Source: Acidimicrobiia bacterium (GTDB lineage: Bacteria > Actinomycetota > Acidimicrobiia > Spongiisociales > Spongiisociaceae). Taken from it: 49,307 nucleotides of DNA. Below the pieces are notes generated by a model. The model searched no databases and was not told the DNA's origin. It was given only the letters and a program-made list of their open reading frames with translations. Positions 1 to 9,191 of the stretch are shown here, one piece after another. A program made the position numbers and the translations under genes. The stretch covers positions 1 to 49,307 of the forward strand of contig WTGW01000084.1 in NCBI GenBank assembly GCA_011523395.1. Direction: 5' to 3'. The first letter of the stretch is position 1. Each line of letters opens with the position of its first letter.

Positions 1-283
1 GGGTCGAGGCGGCGATCGGGGCCAGGCCGTAGTCGTCAGCGGCCTCGGAGACGGCTATTCGCAGCAGCCCGATCTCTGCCCGCAGGTCCTTGAGGTTCTC
101 GCAGACCGGGGTTCCGATCTCGATCTGGCAGCTGAACAGCTCGGGGCTTACCAATCCGTGGCGTAGGGCCTTCACCTTCTCGATCAGGCCCTGGGGTTGG
201 TAGGACACGAGCGCCCCCGTATCGCGCTCGACCAGGAGGTACTCCTCCTCGATCCCCATCGTCCAGGAAGGCTCGGCAATCAT
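1..283 (-). CDS. Carboxylate-amine ligase, GCS2/YbdK type (partial, N-terminus only)
   Basis: The gene is missing from the ORF track because it runs off the left edge; about 94 residues are visible. The translated N-terminus carries MGIEEEYLLV, the opening motif of the glutamate-cysteine ligase family 2 (YbdK-like) proteins, followed by a conserved block around CQIEIGTPVCENL. Family members are ATP-dependent carboxylate-amine ligases, some with weak gamma-glutamylcysteine synthetase activity; the substrate here cannot be told. The ATG at 283 is supported by a TAAACT box exactly six bases upstream, so the mRNA is probably leaderless. It is co-directional with the RNA methyltransferase upstream, but has its own promoter-like box. 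Confidence 0.8.
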   Translation of the reverse strand, partial: MIAEPSWTMGIEEEYLLVERDTGALVSYQPQGLIEKVKALRHGLVSPELFSCQIEIGTPVCENLKDLRAEIGLLRIAVSEAADDYGLAPIAAST

Positions 284-289
284 AAGGTG

Positions 290-295
290 AGTTTA
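290..295 (-). promoter_or_regulatory. -10 box for a leaderless GCS2-family mRNA
   Basis: On the minus strand TAAACT is followed by six bases and then the ATG at 283. This is the spacing expected if transcription starts at the A of the start codon. There is no Shine-Dalgarno sequence in the six-base gap. The same geometry recurs at several other genes in this window. Confidence 0.5.
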
Positions 296-352
296 GTGTT
301 CTGCCTCTGTCGTTATTTGCACATCTGGCTACGAGGACATGAGTAGACAGAT

Positions 353-376
353 GGCGCTGAACCCGGCGCTGAACCT
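353..376. repeat. Tandem 12-bp direct repeat
   Basis: GGCGCTGAACCC is followed directly by GGCGCTGAACCT in the gap between the RNA methyltransferase and the GCS2-family gene. Only two copies exist. No function can be assigned; it could be chance or a slippage product. Confidence 0.5.
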
Positions 377-393
377 GGATCCCTCCGTATCCC

Positions 394-1209
394 TCACCAT
401 TTCGGAAGGAGCCCATCCGCTGCCGTGCGCTGGCGGAGGGCCTCGAAGAGGACCAGGGCGGCTGCGGTGGCCGCGTTGAGGGAGTCGGCCGATCCGGCCA
501 TGGGGATGCGGGCCATGGGGAAGCGTCCGTCCAGCCAGGTCTCGCTGAGCCCGTACTGCTCCGATCCCACCACGACGGCCACCGCCCCCGAGTAGTCAGC
601 GCTCCAGTAGAGGTCCCGGGTCGAAGGGGTGGTGACGAGGGCCCTGATCCCGTGTCCGGCCAACCACCGGATGACGCCGTCCGCGGTAGAGACCGCCAGC
701 GGCACCGTGAACAGGCAGCCGAGCGAGGCCCGCACCACGTTGGGGTTGAAGGGATCGGTGGTGGGGTCAGCCACGACGACCGCGCTCACCCCGGCGGCAT
801 CGGCCGCGCGCAGCATGGTGCCGAGGTTGCCCGGCTTCTCGATGCCTTCCATCACCAGCAGGAGCGGGTCGGGCCGGAGCCTGATCCGCTCCAGCCCGGT
901 GTCGAACTGGGGCGCCACGGCCAGCAGCCCCTCAGGCCGGTCCCGGTAGGCGGCCTTCCGGAACGGATCGGGCGCCAACCGGTGGCAGCGGGCGCCTGAC
1001 GCCATGATCCGTTCGACCAGTTCCGGCTCGTTGGTCCCGAGGAAGAGGGGATCGCACACGTAGATCTCGTCGATGCGAACACCGGCGGCCACCGCCCGGG
1101 TGAGCTCCCGGTAACCCTCGATCAGGAAGGCGCCCTCGCTGTCACGATGGCGCCGGCTCCGGAGCCGCACCAGGCGCTTCACCTTGGGGTTGGCCGGAGA
1201 GGTGATCAT
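394..1209 (-). CDS. TrmH/SpoU-family RNA 2'-O-methyltransferase
   Basis: About 271 residues. The ORF track extends this frame to 1590, but the true start is the ATG at 1209, which overlaps the nitroreductase stop in an ATGA junction. After an N-terminal substrate-binding region, the C-terminal half shows the three SpoU knot motifs: NLGTMLRAADAAG near residue 125, VVVGSEQYGLSE, and SLNAATAAALVLFEALRQR at the end. These bind S-adenosylmethionine in a deep trefoil knot and methylate a ribose 2'-OH, usually of 23S rRNA or tRNA. The target cannot be read from sequence. It is probably translationally coupled to the nitroreductase upstream. Confidence 0.88.
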   Translation of the reverse strand: MITSPANPKVKRLVRLRSRRHRDSEGAFLIEGYRELTRAVAAGVRIDEIYVCDPLFLGTNEPELVERIMASGARCHRLAPDPFRKAAYRDRPEGLLAVAPQFDTGLERIRLRPDPLLLVMEGIEKPGNLGTMLRAADAAGVSAVVVADPTTDPFNPNVVRASLGCLFTVPLAVSTADGVIRWLAGHGIRALVTTPSTRDLYWSADYSGAVAVVVGSEQYGLSETWLDGRFPMARIPMAGSADSLNAATAAALVLFEALRQRTAADGLLPKW

Positions 1210-1814
1210 CCTGATCCGTCGGCGGCGGACCAGCGGTCCCGGTGGATGACGTCCCGGACGGGTCGCCGGCCCCTGTCCAGCGACCCCGACCTCCGATCGG
1301 GGGCGGGATGGCCGACGGTGACCACGCCGATCGGCGAGTACTCCTCGGGGATGTCCAGCAGCGCCGCCAGCCCGGACATGGCATGGCAACCGAGGAAGCC
1401 GGCCGCCAGGCCCTCGTCCACCGCTGCCAGGAGTATGTTCTGCAGGGCAGCTCCCGCGTCTATCCACCAGTAGGGGACCGGCCACTCGACCTCTCTCCCG
1501 TCGGGCGACTTGTCGGGTTCCCGGTAGCGACGGCGGTAGGTCTCCTCCGAGGCGCAGACGACCACGTGGACCGGCGCCCGGCTGATCCACGGGTCGAACC
1601 CGGCCTCCACATAGTCGGCCTCTCCCGCCAGGGCTGCGATCTCGGCACGGTCGGCCCGGTCGGTCACCACCACGAAGGCCTGGCCCTGGGAGAAGCCGGC
1701 GCTCGGGGCTCTCCGTCCCGCGTCGACTATCCGGTCCACCGCCGCCGGATCCACCGGACTGCCGGTGTAGTTACGCACCATCCGTCGCCGGGCGATCACC
1801 TCACGGAACTCCAT
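1206..1814 (-). CDS. Nitroreductase-family FMN oxidoreductase
   Basis: 202 residues, typical for the family. The N-terminus MEFREVIARRRMVRNYTGSPV is the usual FMN-binding opening (R-RR-VR-Y), followed by RRAPSAGFSQGQAFVVV, the second conserved FMN contact. Proteins of this family reduce nitro compounds, flavins or related substrates with NAD(P)H; the physiological substrate is unknown. The gene lies 52 bases after pntB on the same strand and overlaps the RNA methyltransferase by four bases, so it may be a distal member of the branched-chain amino acid and transhydrogenase transcript. Confidence 0.85.
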   Translation of the reverse strand: MEFREVIARRRMVRNYTGSPVDPAAVDRIVDAGRRAPSAGFSQGQAFVVVTDRADRAEIAALAGEADYVEAGFDPWISRAPVHVVVCASEETYRRRYREPDKSPDGREVEWPVPYWWIDAGAALQNILLAAVDEGLAAGFLGCHAMSGLAALLDIPEEYSPIGVVTVGHPAPDRRSGSLDRGRRPVRDVIHRDRWSAADGSG

Positions 1815-1866
1815 GGCTTCGTACGGTAGTTCCGGGAAGTGCCGGGATGGCGATACGCGCCCGGGG

Positions 1867-3233
<1,367 letters not shown>

Positions 3234-3237
<4 letters not shown>

Positions 3238-3533
3238 CTCCCGCGCCTCCGGGCCAGGCGCCTGCGCGTGCCGAACATCTCCAGCATCCGGTCGGTCACC
3301 AGGAACCCGCCGACCACGTTGATCGTGGCGAAGGTCACGGCCAGGAACCCGAGGATGGCGGACAGGAGATCTCCCCGCCCGGCCACCAGGAGGGCCCCGA
3401 CCAGGGTGATCCCGGAGATGGCGTTGGATCCGGACATGAGCGGGGTGTGCAGCTGGGGAGGAACCTTCGTGATGACCTCGAAGCCGACGAAAGCGGCGAG
3501 GACGAACACGGTGATACCGACGGCGAGGGTCAT
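3234..3533 (-). CDS. pntAB: NAD(P) transhydrogenase alpha subunit 2 (membrane part)
   Basis: 99 residues with about three transmembrane segments (for example VGITVFVLAAFVGFEVI) and the conserved HTPLMSGSNAISGI motif of the transhydrogenase alpha membrane domain. In E. coli this region is fused to the NAD-binding domain; here it is a separate gene, as in Rhodospirillum rubrum. Four-base overlaps on both sides (with pntAA and pntB) show a tightly coupled operon. The C-terminus ends in an arginine-rich cytoplasmic tail. Confidence 0.93.
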
Positions 3534-4648
3534 GGCGTCGCCTCGAGCCGGGCCAGAACGTCGGGGTGGACCACGTCGCCGCCCCGGGTGATCGTCACTC
3601 CTGCCCGGATCTCGTCGTCGGCGCCGGCGGTCGCCGGGTCGTCGAGATAGCTGAAGAGCTCGTAGGCGTTGCGGGCGAAGGTCCTCGAGGCATCGGCGGC
3701 AGGTCGCGCCTCGAGGCCGGTGGGCCCCACCACCGTGACGCCTCCCACCCGCACCACTTCGTCCGGTACGGTCAGCACGCAGTTCCCTCCCCGTTCCGCG
3801 GCGCCGTCGACGATCACCGACCCGGGCTGCATGCCGGCTACGGCCTCCGCGCTGATCAGGGTGGGAGCGGGCCTACCCGGGATGGCGGCCGCCGTAATGA
3901 CCACGTCGGCGGTCGCCAGGTGAGGCTCCAGGCCCTCCAGGAGGCGGCTGCCGTCGCCTTCGGAGAGCGGGCGGGCATACCCGCCGGAAGCGGCAGAGTC
4001 CTGCTGGGTCACATCCAGGTCGATGAAGGAGGCGCCCAGGCTCCGGACCTGTTCCCCGGCGCTCGCCCGGACGTCGTATCCCCTGACCACCGCTCCGAGG
4101 CGTCGAGCGGTGGCAATGGCTTGCAGGCCGGCCACGCCGCATCCGAGCACCACCACCGTCGCGGGGCGGATCGTTCCCGCCGCGGTCACCATCATGGGGA
4201 AGATGCGGGGGAGACGGGAAGCGGCTTCCAGCACCATCTCGTACCCGGCCAGCGTGGCCTGGGACGACAGGGCATCCATCGACTGGGCCCGGGTGGTCCT
4301 GGGAAGGGTCTCGAAGGCGATGGCCGTCACCTTCGCCCCGGCGAGGGCCCGCATGGCGTGCGGCTCGTCGAGCGGGCTCAGGAGGCCCAGGAGCCACGCG
4401 CCCGGAGCCATCCGGGAGAGCTCGGCTTCACCGGGAGGTCCGACCGTCACCACCGCGTCGGCTTCCCACGCCGAGCCGACCATCTCGCATCCCGCTTCCC
4501 GGAAGGCTTCGTCGGGCAGGCCGGCGGCCTCACCGGCACCGTGCTCGACCTGGACCCGATGGCCATCGTCCAGGTATCGCTCGGCGATCTCGGGGGTGAT
4601 CCCGACGCGGGTTTCGGGGCTTGGCTGCCGCGGGGCTCCGATGTTCAT
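3530..4648 (-). CDS. pntAA: NAD(P) transhydrogenase alpha subunit 1 (NAD-binding)
   Basis: 372 residues, the soluble domain I. It starts with the alanine dehydrogenase/PNT N-terminal domain (ETRVGITPEIAERYLDDGH) and contains the Rossmann NAD motif VVLGCGVAGLQAIATARRLGA around residue 170, then PAPTLISAEAVAGMQPGSVIVD. It binds NADH and delivers hydride to domain III of PntB. It starts 48 bases after leuB with no obvious terminator between, so read-through from the leu genes is likely. The split alpha subunit is the common form outside the enterobacteria. Confidence 0.94.
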   Translation of the reverse strand: MNIGAPRQPSPETRVGITPEIAERYLDDGHRVQVEHGAGEAAGLPDEAFREAGCEMVGSAWEADAVVTVGPPGEAELSRMAPGAWLLGLLSPLDEPHAMRALAGAKVTAIAFETLPRTTRAQSMDALSSQATLAGYEMVLEAASRLPRIFPMMVTAAGTIRPATVVVLGCGVAGLQAIATARRLGAVVRGYDVRASAGEQVRSLGASFIDLDVTQQDSAASGGYARPLSEGDGSRLLEGLEPHLATADVVITAAAIPGRPAPTLISAEAVAGMQPGSVIVDGAAERGGNCVLTVPDEVVRVGGVTVVGPTGLEARPAADASRTFARNAYELFSYLDDPATAGADDEIRAGVTITRGGDVVHPDVLARLEATP

Positions 4649-4696
4649 TCGTTATCTGGGTCCGGTCGAGGCCCTTCGGGGAAGGATTTCAAGTCG

Positions 4697-5764
4697 TCAG
4701 GCTTCCGCCACTGCAGCGGCTATCCGGTCACCCAACTGGTCGGTGGAGGCGCCCATGTCGGGTCCTCCCATCGATCTCATGGTGGGTAGCACCGCTCCGA
4801 CCGCCTCCTCCACGATCGACGCCGCCCGGTGCTCGCCCAGGTGGGAGAGGCACATGGCGGCCGACAGCACCGCGGCCACCGGGTTGGCCCATCCTCGTCC
4901 CACGATGTCGGGCGCCGATCCGTGGACGGGTTCGAAGAGGGACGGGTAGTCGCCCTCGGGATTGATGTTGCCGCTCGCGGCGAGGCCCATGCCCCCCTGC
5001 AAGGCCGCGCCGAGGTCGGTGATGATGTCGCCGAACAGGTTGTCGGTGACGATCACGTCGAAACGCTCGGGCTGGGTGACCATGTGCAGGCACATGGCGT
5101 CCACATGGGCGTATTCCACCGCCACGTCGGGGTAGAGCTCGGCGATCTCGTGGAGCGTCCGGTACCAGAGGCCGCCCGCGTAGGTGAGGACGTTGGTCTT
5201 GTGTCCCAGGGTCAGGTGCTGCCGCCGTCGCACGGCCTGCTCGAACGCGTACCGGACGATCCGCTCCACGCCGAAGCGGGTGTTGAGCGACTCCTCGACG
5301 GCTACCTCGGCGGGAGTGCCCTCGCGGAGTACGCCGCCTGATCCCACATACGGCCCCTCCGTGTTCTCCCGGAGGACGAGCATGTCGCAACGGTCGGGTG
5401 TAAGGCCCGCGATCGGGGTGGCTACTCCGGGCAGCAGCTTGATGGGCCTGAGGTTCACGTAGAGCTCGAAGTTGAATCTCAACCTGAGGAGCAGCCCTCG
5501 TTCCAGGATTCCGGGCGGGACGTCAGGCGTGCCGACCGCTCCTATCAGGATGGCGTCGAACCCGGCGAGCTCCTGCTCCACCGAGTCGGGCAGGACCTCG
5601 CCGGTGGCGAGATACCGGCTCCCTCCCAGGTCGTAGCGCTCGGTCTCGACGGCGAACCCGCACCGGTCCCCGGCTGCTTCCACGGCCTTGAGGGCCTGAA
5701 CGATAACCTCGGGTCCGATTCCATCTCCGGCGATGATTGCCAGCCGGTGCCGTCGTTCGCTCAT
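4697..5764 (-). CDS. leuB: 3-isopropylmalate dehydrogenase
   Basis: 355 residues, the normal length. The N-terminus [13 protein letters not shown], the substrate motif [13 protein letters not shown] and the metal and NAD region [18 protein letters not shown] identify the decarboxylating dehydrogenase family; position next to leuA and the NAD-type C-terminal loop support LeuB rather than isocitrate dehydrogenase. It oxidises 3-isopropylmalate to 2-oxoisocaproate in leucine synthesis and yields NADH. It is 148 bases downstream of leuA. No leuCD is seen in the window, so the isomerase genes must lie elsewhere. Confidence 0.93.
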   Translation of the reverse strand: MSERRHRLAIIAGDGIGPEVIVQALKAVEAAGDRCGFAVETERYDLGGSRYLATGEVLPDSVEQELAGFDAILIGAVGTPDVPPGILERGLLLRLRFNFELYVNLRPIKLLPGVATPIAGLTPDRCDMLVLRENTEGPYVGSGGVLREGTPAEVAVEESLNTRFGVERIVRYAFEQAVRRRQHLTLGHKTNVLTYAGGLWYRTLHEIAELYPDVAVEYAHVDAMCLHMVTQPERFDVIVTDNLFGDIITDLGAALQGGMGLAASGNINPEGDYPSLFEPVHGSAPDIVGRGWANPVAAVLSAAMCLSHLGEHRAASIVEEAVGAVLPTMRSMGGPDMGASTDQLGDRIAAAVAEA

Positions 5765-5912
5765 CAGCCGGTGATCTTAACCGTCCATCATAAGGTTTTA
5801 GTGGTCTTTTGGGAGGGTGCTGGAAACGACGGGGATTGGTTGGCCAGCGAGAGGCTTCTACCTGGGGTCTTGTTTCCGGCTATCGGCCAACGGGACATTT
5901 TTCAGTACCCTC

Positions 5913-7445
5913 CTACGCCGCCGTCCCGGCGCCTGCATTCAGCACCCGGTTCAGGGCTTCCACGAATGCATGGCCCGAACCTTCAACCACATCTGTAGAG
6001 ATGGCCCGCCCGCTCCGGGACATGCCGTCGATCTGGATCACCACGTTCACTTCGGCCATGGCGTCGGCGCCGGACGTGACCGGCACCACCCGGTAGTCGA
6101 GAAGGTGGGGGTCCAGGCCGGACGCCCTCTTGAGGGCGGCGAAGGTGGCGTCCACCATCCCACCCCCGGTGCCGGTGAACTCCTCGGTCTCGGACCCCTC
6201 GCCCCGCGTCACCACCACGGTGGCGGTGGGCTCCACGTCAGTTCCCCCTCGCACCCGCATCGACACCATGCGTATGGCGTCCGGCACGCGGCGGCTTCCG
6301 TGGCGGATGATGGCCCGCAGTTCCTGCTCGTTTATCTCCACCTTCCGGTCGGCCATCTCCTTGAAGGCGATGAAGGCCTCGTTGAACTGGTCGTCCTCCA
6401 GCACGATGCCGAGCTTGGCCAGCGCGTCGGCGAATCCGGCCCGTCCGGAGTGCTTGCCCAGCACGATCTGGCTGGTCGCTCCCACCGATTCGGGATCCAT
6501 GATCTCGTAGGTCTCCCGGTCGCGGAGCACCCCGTGCTGGTGGATGCCGGACTCGTGGGCGAAGGCATTGCGTCCCACGACCGCCTTGTTGAACTGGATG
6601 GGATACCCGGTGAGTCGGGAGACCAGCCGGCTGGTGGGCACGATCTCGGCCGTGTTGGCCCCGATCTCCACCCCGAAGTGGTCCTGGCGGGTGGTGACGG
6701 CCATGATCACCTCCTCGGTGGAGGTGTTCCCGGCCCGTTCGCCGATCCCGTTGATGGCGCCCTCGATCTGGCGGGCCCCCGCATGGATGGCGGTCAGCGA
6801 GTTGGCCACGGCCAGCCCCAGGTCGTTGTGGCAGTGGGTCGACACGATCACGTCGTCCCTGCCTCCGAGCACCTCGTCGTACACCCGGCTCAGCAACCCG
6901 ACGTAGTCCTGGGGGGTGGCGAAGCCCACCGTATCCGGGATGTTGATGGTGGTGGCGCCCTCCCGGACCGCCGCCTGGCAGGTGGCGATCATGAAGTCCG
7001 GGTCCGAGCGGGTGGCGTCCTGGGGAGAGAACTCGACATCGTCCGTGTAGCGCCGGGCGCGGCGGACCGACTCGATGATCGACTGCATCACCTCGGCCGG
7101 GGTCTTGCGGAGCATCCGCTCCATGTGGATCGGGGAGGTGCTCTGGAAGACGTGGATCCGGTGGCGCTCCGCGTGACGTACCGCGTCGTAGGCGCGGTCG
7201 ATGTCGTCCGGCGTGCACCGGGCCAGCGAGGCGATCACCGGGCCCTTGACCAGCTTCGCGATCTGGGAAACGCCGTAGAAGTCGCCGTCGGAGGCGGCCG
7301 CGAAGCCGGCCTCGATGACGTCCACCTGCAGCCTGGCCAGCTGCCGGGCGATGGTGAGCTTCTCGTCAGGGGTCAGGGCGATTCCCGGCGCCTGCTCCCC
7401 GTCTCGGAGGGTGGTGTCGAAGATGATCAGTTTGTCCTGTGGCAT
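5913..7445 (-). CDS. leuA: 2-isopropylmalate synthase
   Basis: 510 residues, typical of the bacterial type with a C-terminal leucine-binding regulatory domain. The catalytic TIM barrel carries IFDTTLRDGEQAPG at the N-terminus, the HCHNDLGLAVAN metal-binding motif near residue 205, and the GIHQHGVLRD block. The last 130 residues are the LeuA allosteric dimer domain, so feedback inhibition by leucine is expected. It condenses acetyl-CoA with 2-oxoisovalerate. A Leu-rich leader peptide and hairpin precede it (see separate entries), so it is probably also controlled by leucine at the RNA level. A GGAG site lies about ten bases before the ATG. Confidence 0.95.
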   Translation of the reverse strand: MPQDKLIIFDTTLRDGEQAPGIALTPDEKLTIARQLARLQVDVIEAGFAAASDGDFYGVSQIAKLVKGPVIASLARCTPDDIDRAYDAVRHAERHRIHVFQSTSPIHMERMLRKTPAEVMQSIIESVRRARRYTDDVEFSPQDATRSDPDFMIATCQAAVREGATTINIPDTVGFATPQDYVGLLSRVYDEVLGGRDDVIVSTHCHNDLGLAVANSLTAIHAGARQIEGAINGIGERAGNTSTEEVIMAVTTRQDHFGVEIGANTAEIVPTSRLVSRLTGYPIQFNKAVVGRNAFAHESGIHQHGVLRDRETYEIMDPESVGATSQIVLGKHSGRAGFADALAKLGIVLEDDQFNEAFIAFKEMADRKVEINEQELRAIIRHGSRRVPDAIRMVSMRVRGGTDVEPTATVVVTRGEGSETEEFTGTGGGMVDATFAALKRASGLDPHLLDYRVVPVTSGADAMAEVNVVIQIDGMSRSGRAISTDVVEGSGHAFVEALNRVLNAGAGTAA

Positions 7446-7505
7446 GGCTGTCTGCTCCGGTTGGAAGGGGTAGGTGGGTGGGTTGGCGGTGATGCGGGAG
7501 GGGGC

Positions 7506-7537
7506 GCCTCCACGACCTTACGTCGGGTCGTGGAGGC
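7506..7537 (-). promoter_or_regulatory. leuA leader hairpin (candidate attenuator)
   Basis: A perfect 12-bp inverted repeat, GCCTCCACGACC and GGTCGTGGAGGC with an 8-base loop, lies 61 bases before the leuA ATG. The stop codon of the leader peptide sits in the loop, so the translating ribosome controls whether the stem forms. There is no U-run after the stem on the leuA side, so it may act by a route other than classical intrinsic termination, for example by Rho-dependent or translational control. Confidence 0.65.
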
Positions 7538-7622
7538 CCGTTAGGAGCAGAGGCCGCCGGAGCAGGAACCGGCCGGGACCGACCGGTACGGGGACGGGCG
7601 ACGGACGCTCCATGCGGATCAT
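7518..7622 (-). CDS. Leu-rich leader peptide upstream of leuA
   Basis: A 34-codon ORF too short for the track; its C-terminal half contains FLLRRPLLLTGL, with runs of two and three consecutive Leu codons, including the rare CTA, about ten codons before the stop. Its first ATG shares the A of the ilvC stop codon (TGATG), so translation may be coupled to ilvC; a second in-frame ATG lies nine bases further on. The stop codon falls in the loop of the 12-bp hairpin. The arrangement is what a leucine-sensing attenuator needs. It also appears as the tail of a longer shadow ORF (7518-8186), which is not a gene. Confidence 0.7.
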   Translation of the reverse strand: MIRMERPSPVPVPVGPGRFLLRRPLLLTGLHDPT

Positions 7623-8629
7623 CAGTCGCTCGGGGTCTTGGGAACGAGGAATGGCATCAGCTCGCGGAGGCCGGCGCCCACCCGCTCGACCTGGTGGTTG
7701 CGCTCTGCCGCCCGTCGCCTGAGGAGCTCGGGCGCTCCGGCCCGTGCCTCGGCCATCCACTCGCGGGCGAACCTTCCCGAGCGGATATCCGCCAGGACAT
7801 CCTGCATGACCCGCCGGGTCTCGTCGGTGATGATCCGGGGGCCGGTGCTGTAGTCGCCCCACTCGGCGGTGTCGGAGACCGAGTATCTCATCCACGACAG
7901 GCCGCCCTCGTACATCAGGTCGACGATCAGCTTCAACTCGTGCAGGGTCTCGAAGTAGGCCGACTCGGGGGCGTAACCCGCCTCGACCAGCGTCTCGAAG
8001 GAGGCCTTGACCAGTGCCGACAACCCACCGCAGAGGATTACCTGTTCCCCGAACAGGTCTGTCTCCGTCTCCTCGCGGAAGGTGGTCTCCAAGACACCGG
8101 CCCGGGTGCCGCCGATACCCCATGCGTAGGCGAGGCCGAGGGCGTGGGCGCCGCCGGTGGCGTCCTGGTGGATCGCGAGCAGGCACGGCACCCCCGAACC
8201 TTCCGTGTAGGTGCGCCGCACCAGGTGTCCGGGGCCCTTCGGCGCCACCATCAACACGTCGAGGCCCGGCTCCGGGGCGATCTCGTCGAAATGGATGTTG
8301 AAGCCGTGGGCGAACATCAGGGCGTTGCCGTCCGCCAGGTTGGGGGCGACCTCGGCTGCGTAGAGGTCGGCCATGTGCTGGTCGGGCACGAGCATCATCA
8401 CCACGTCCGCCCAGTCGGAGACCTCCGCCACGGTGCCGACCGTCAGGCCCTCGTCCCGGGCCTCGGTGCGGCTCTTGGACGACTCCCTGAGGCCGACCCT
8501 CACGTCGACGCCGGACTCCCGCAGGTTCAGGGCGTGGGCGTGTCCCTGGCTCCCGTATCCGATGACCGCCACCTTGCGGCTCGATACGGCGGCGGGATCG
8601 GCATCGTCGTCATAGAAGATTGCAGCCAT
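7622..8629 (-). CDS. ilvC: Ketol-acid reductoisomerase (class I, NADPH)
   Basis: 335 residues, class I length. The N-terminal Rossmann domain has [20 protein letters not shown] and the loop [12 protein letters not shown], whose serines suit NADPH. The C-terminal knotted domain has the metal-binding E residues in [12 protein letters not shown] and [18 protein letters not shown]. It converts acetolactate or acetohydroxybutyrate to the dihydroxy acid in valine, isoleucine and leucine synthesis. It follows ilvN by 58 bases. NADPH use fits the downstream transhydrogenase genes. Confidence 0.96.
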   Translation of the reverse strand: MAAIFYDDDADPAAVSSRKVAVIGYGSQGHAHALNLRESGVDVRVGLRESSKSRTEARDEGLTVGTVAEVSDWADVVMMLVPDQHMADLYAAEVAPNLADGNALMFAHGFNIHFDEIAPEPGLDVLMVAPKGPGHLVRRTYTEGSGVPCLLAIHQDATGGAHALGLAYAWGIGGTRAGVLETTFREETETDLFGEQVILCGGLSALVKASFETLVEAGYAPESAYFETLHELKLIVDLMYEGGLSWMRYSVSDTAEWGDYSTGPRIITDETRRVMQDVLADIRSGRFAREWMAEARAGAPELLRRRAAERNHQVERVGAGLRELMPFLVPKTPSD

Positions 8630-8687
8630 TTCTACCTTCCGGGGATCGCTGACCGGTCGGGAATCGTAACGGGGCGCCGGCGGAACG

Positions 8688-9191
8688 TCATCCCACCGCC
8701 TTGAGCTTGCGGGCCTTGGGCTCGCGGTTCATGGCGATCCGCCCCGATTTCACCAGGTCCACGAGTCCGAACGGGCGGATCAGCTCCAGCAGATCGTTCA
8801 GCTTGGTGGGGGAGCCGGTGACCATGAACGTGATGGAGTCGACACCCACGTCGACCGGAGTCGCCCTGAAGATGGTGGCCAACTGGAGGACCTCGGACCG
8901 TTGCCGGGAGTTGGCCCGCACCCTGACCAGCATGATCTCGCGCTCGATCGAGGATCCGGGGTCCAGTTCGGTGATCTTCACCACGTTCACCAGCTTGTGG
9001 AGCTGCTTCTTGACCTGCTCCAGCTCCGGCGCCCGCACCACGATGGTCATCTTCGACAACCCCGGCTCGGCGGCCGGCCCCACCGCGAGGGAGTGGATGT
9101 TGAATCCCCGCCGCGCGAACAGCGAAGAGACCCTCGCCAGGACACCCGGTTTGTTCTCAACCAGGACGCTCAATACCTGCTGCTCGGTCAC
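8688..9191 (-). CDS. ilvN: Acetolactate synthase regulatory (small) subunit
   Basis: 167 residues, the length of the IlvH/IlvN form with two ACT-like domains. The start [26 protein letters not shown] is the characteristic N-terminal ACT domain, where valine binds; the second domain contains [16 protein letters not shown]. It activates IlvB and gives valine feedback inhibition. It overlaps the ilvB stop codon by four bases, so the two subunits are coupled. Confidence 0.95.
   Translation of the reverse strand: MTEQQVLSVLVENKPGVLARVSSLFARRGFNIHSLAVGPAAEPGLSKMTIVVRAPELEQVKKQLHKLVNVVKITELDPGSSIEREIMLVRVRANSRQRSEVLQLATIFRATPVDVGVDSITFMVTGSPTKLNDLLELIRPFGLVDLVKSGRIAMNREPKARKLKAVG

Noticed and set aside
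5765-5912. Possible leader peptide before leuB (a 36-codon frame and a four-codon MMDG frame).
   Set aside because: No run of Leu codons and no hairpin with the expected spacing; leuB is probably served by read-through from leuA.
5817-7544. 575-residue plus-strand ORF opposite leuA.
   Set aside because: It lies exactly over leuA with no recognisable motif; a shadow frame.
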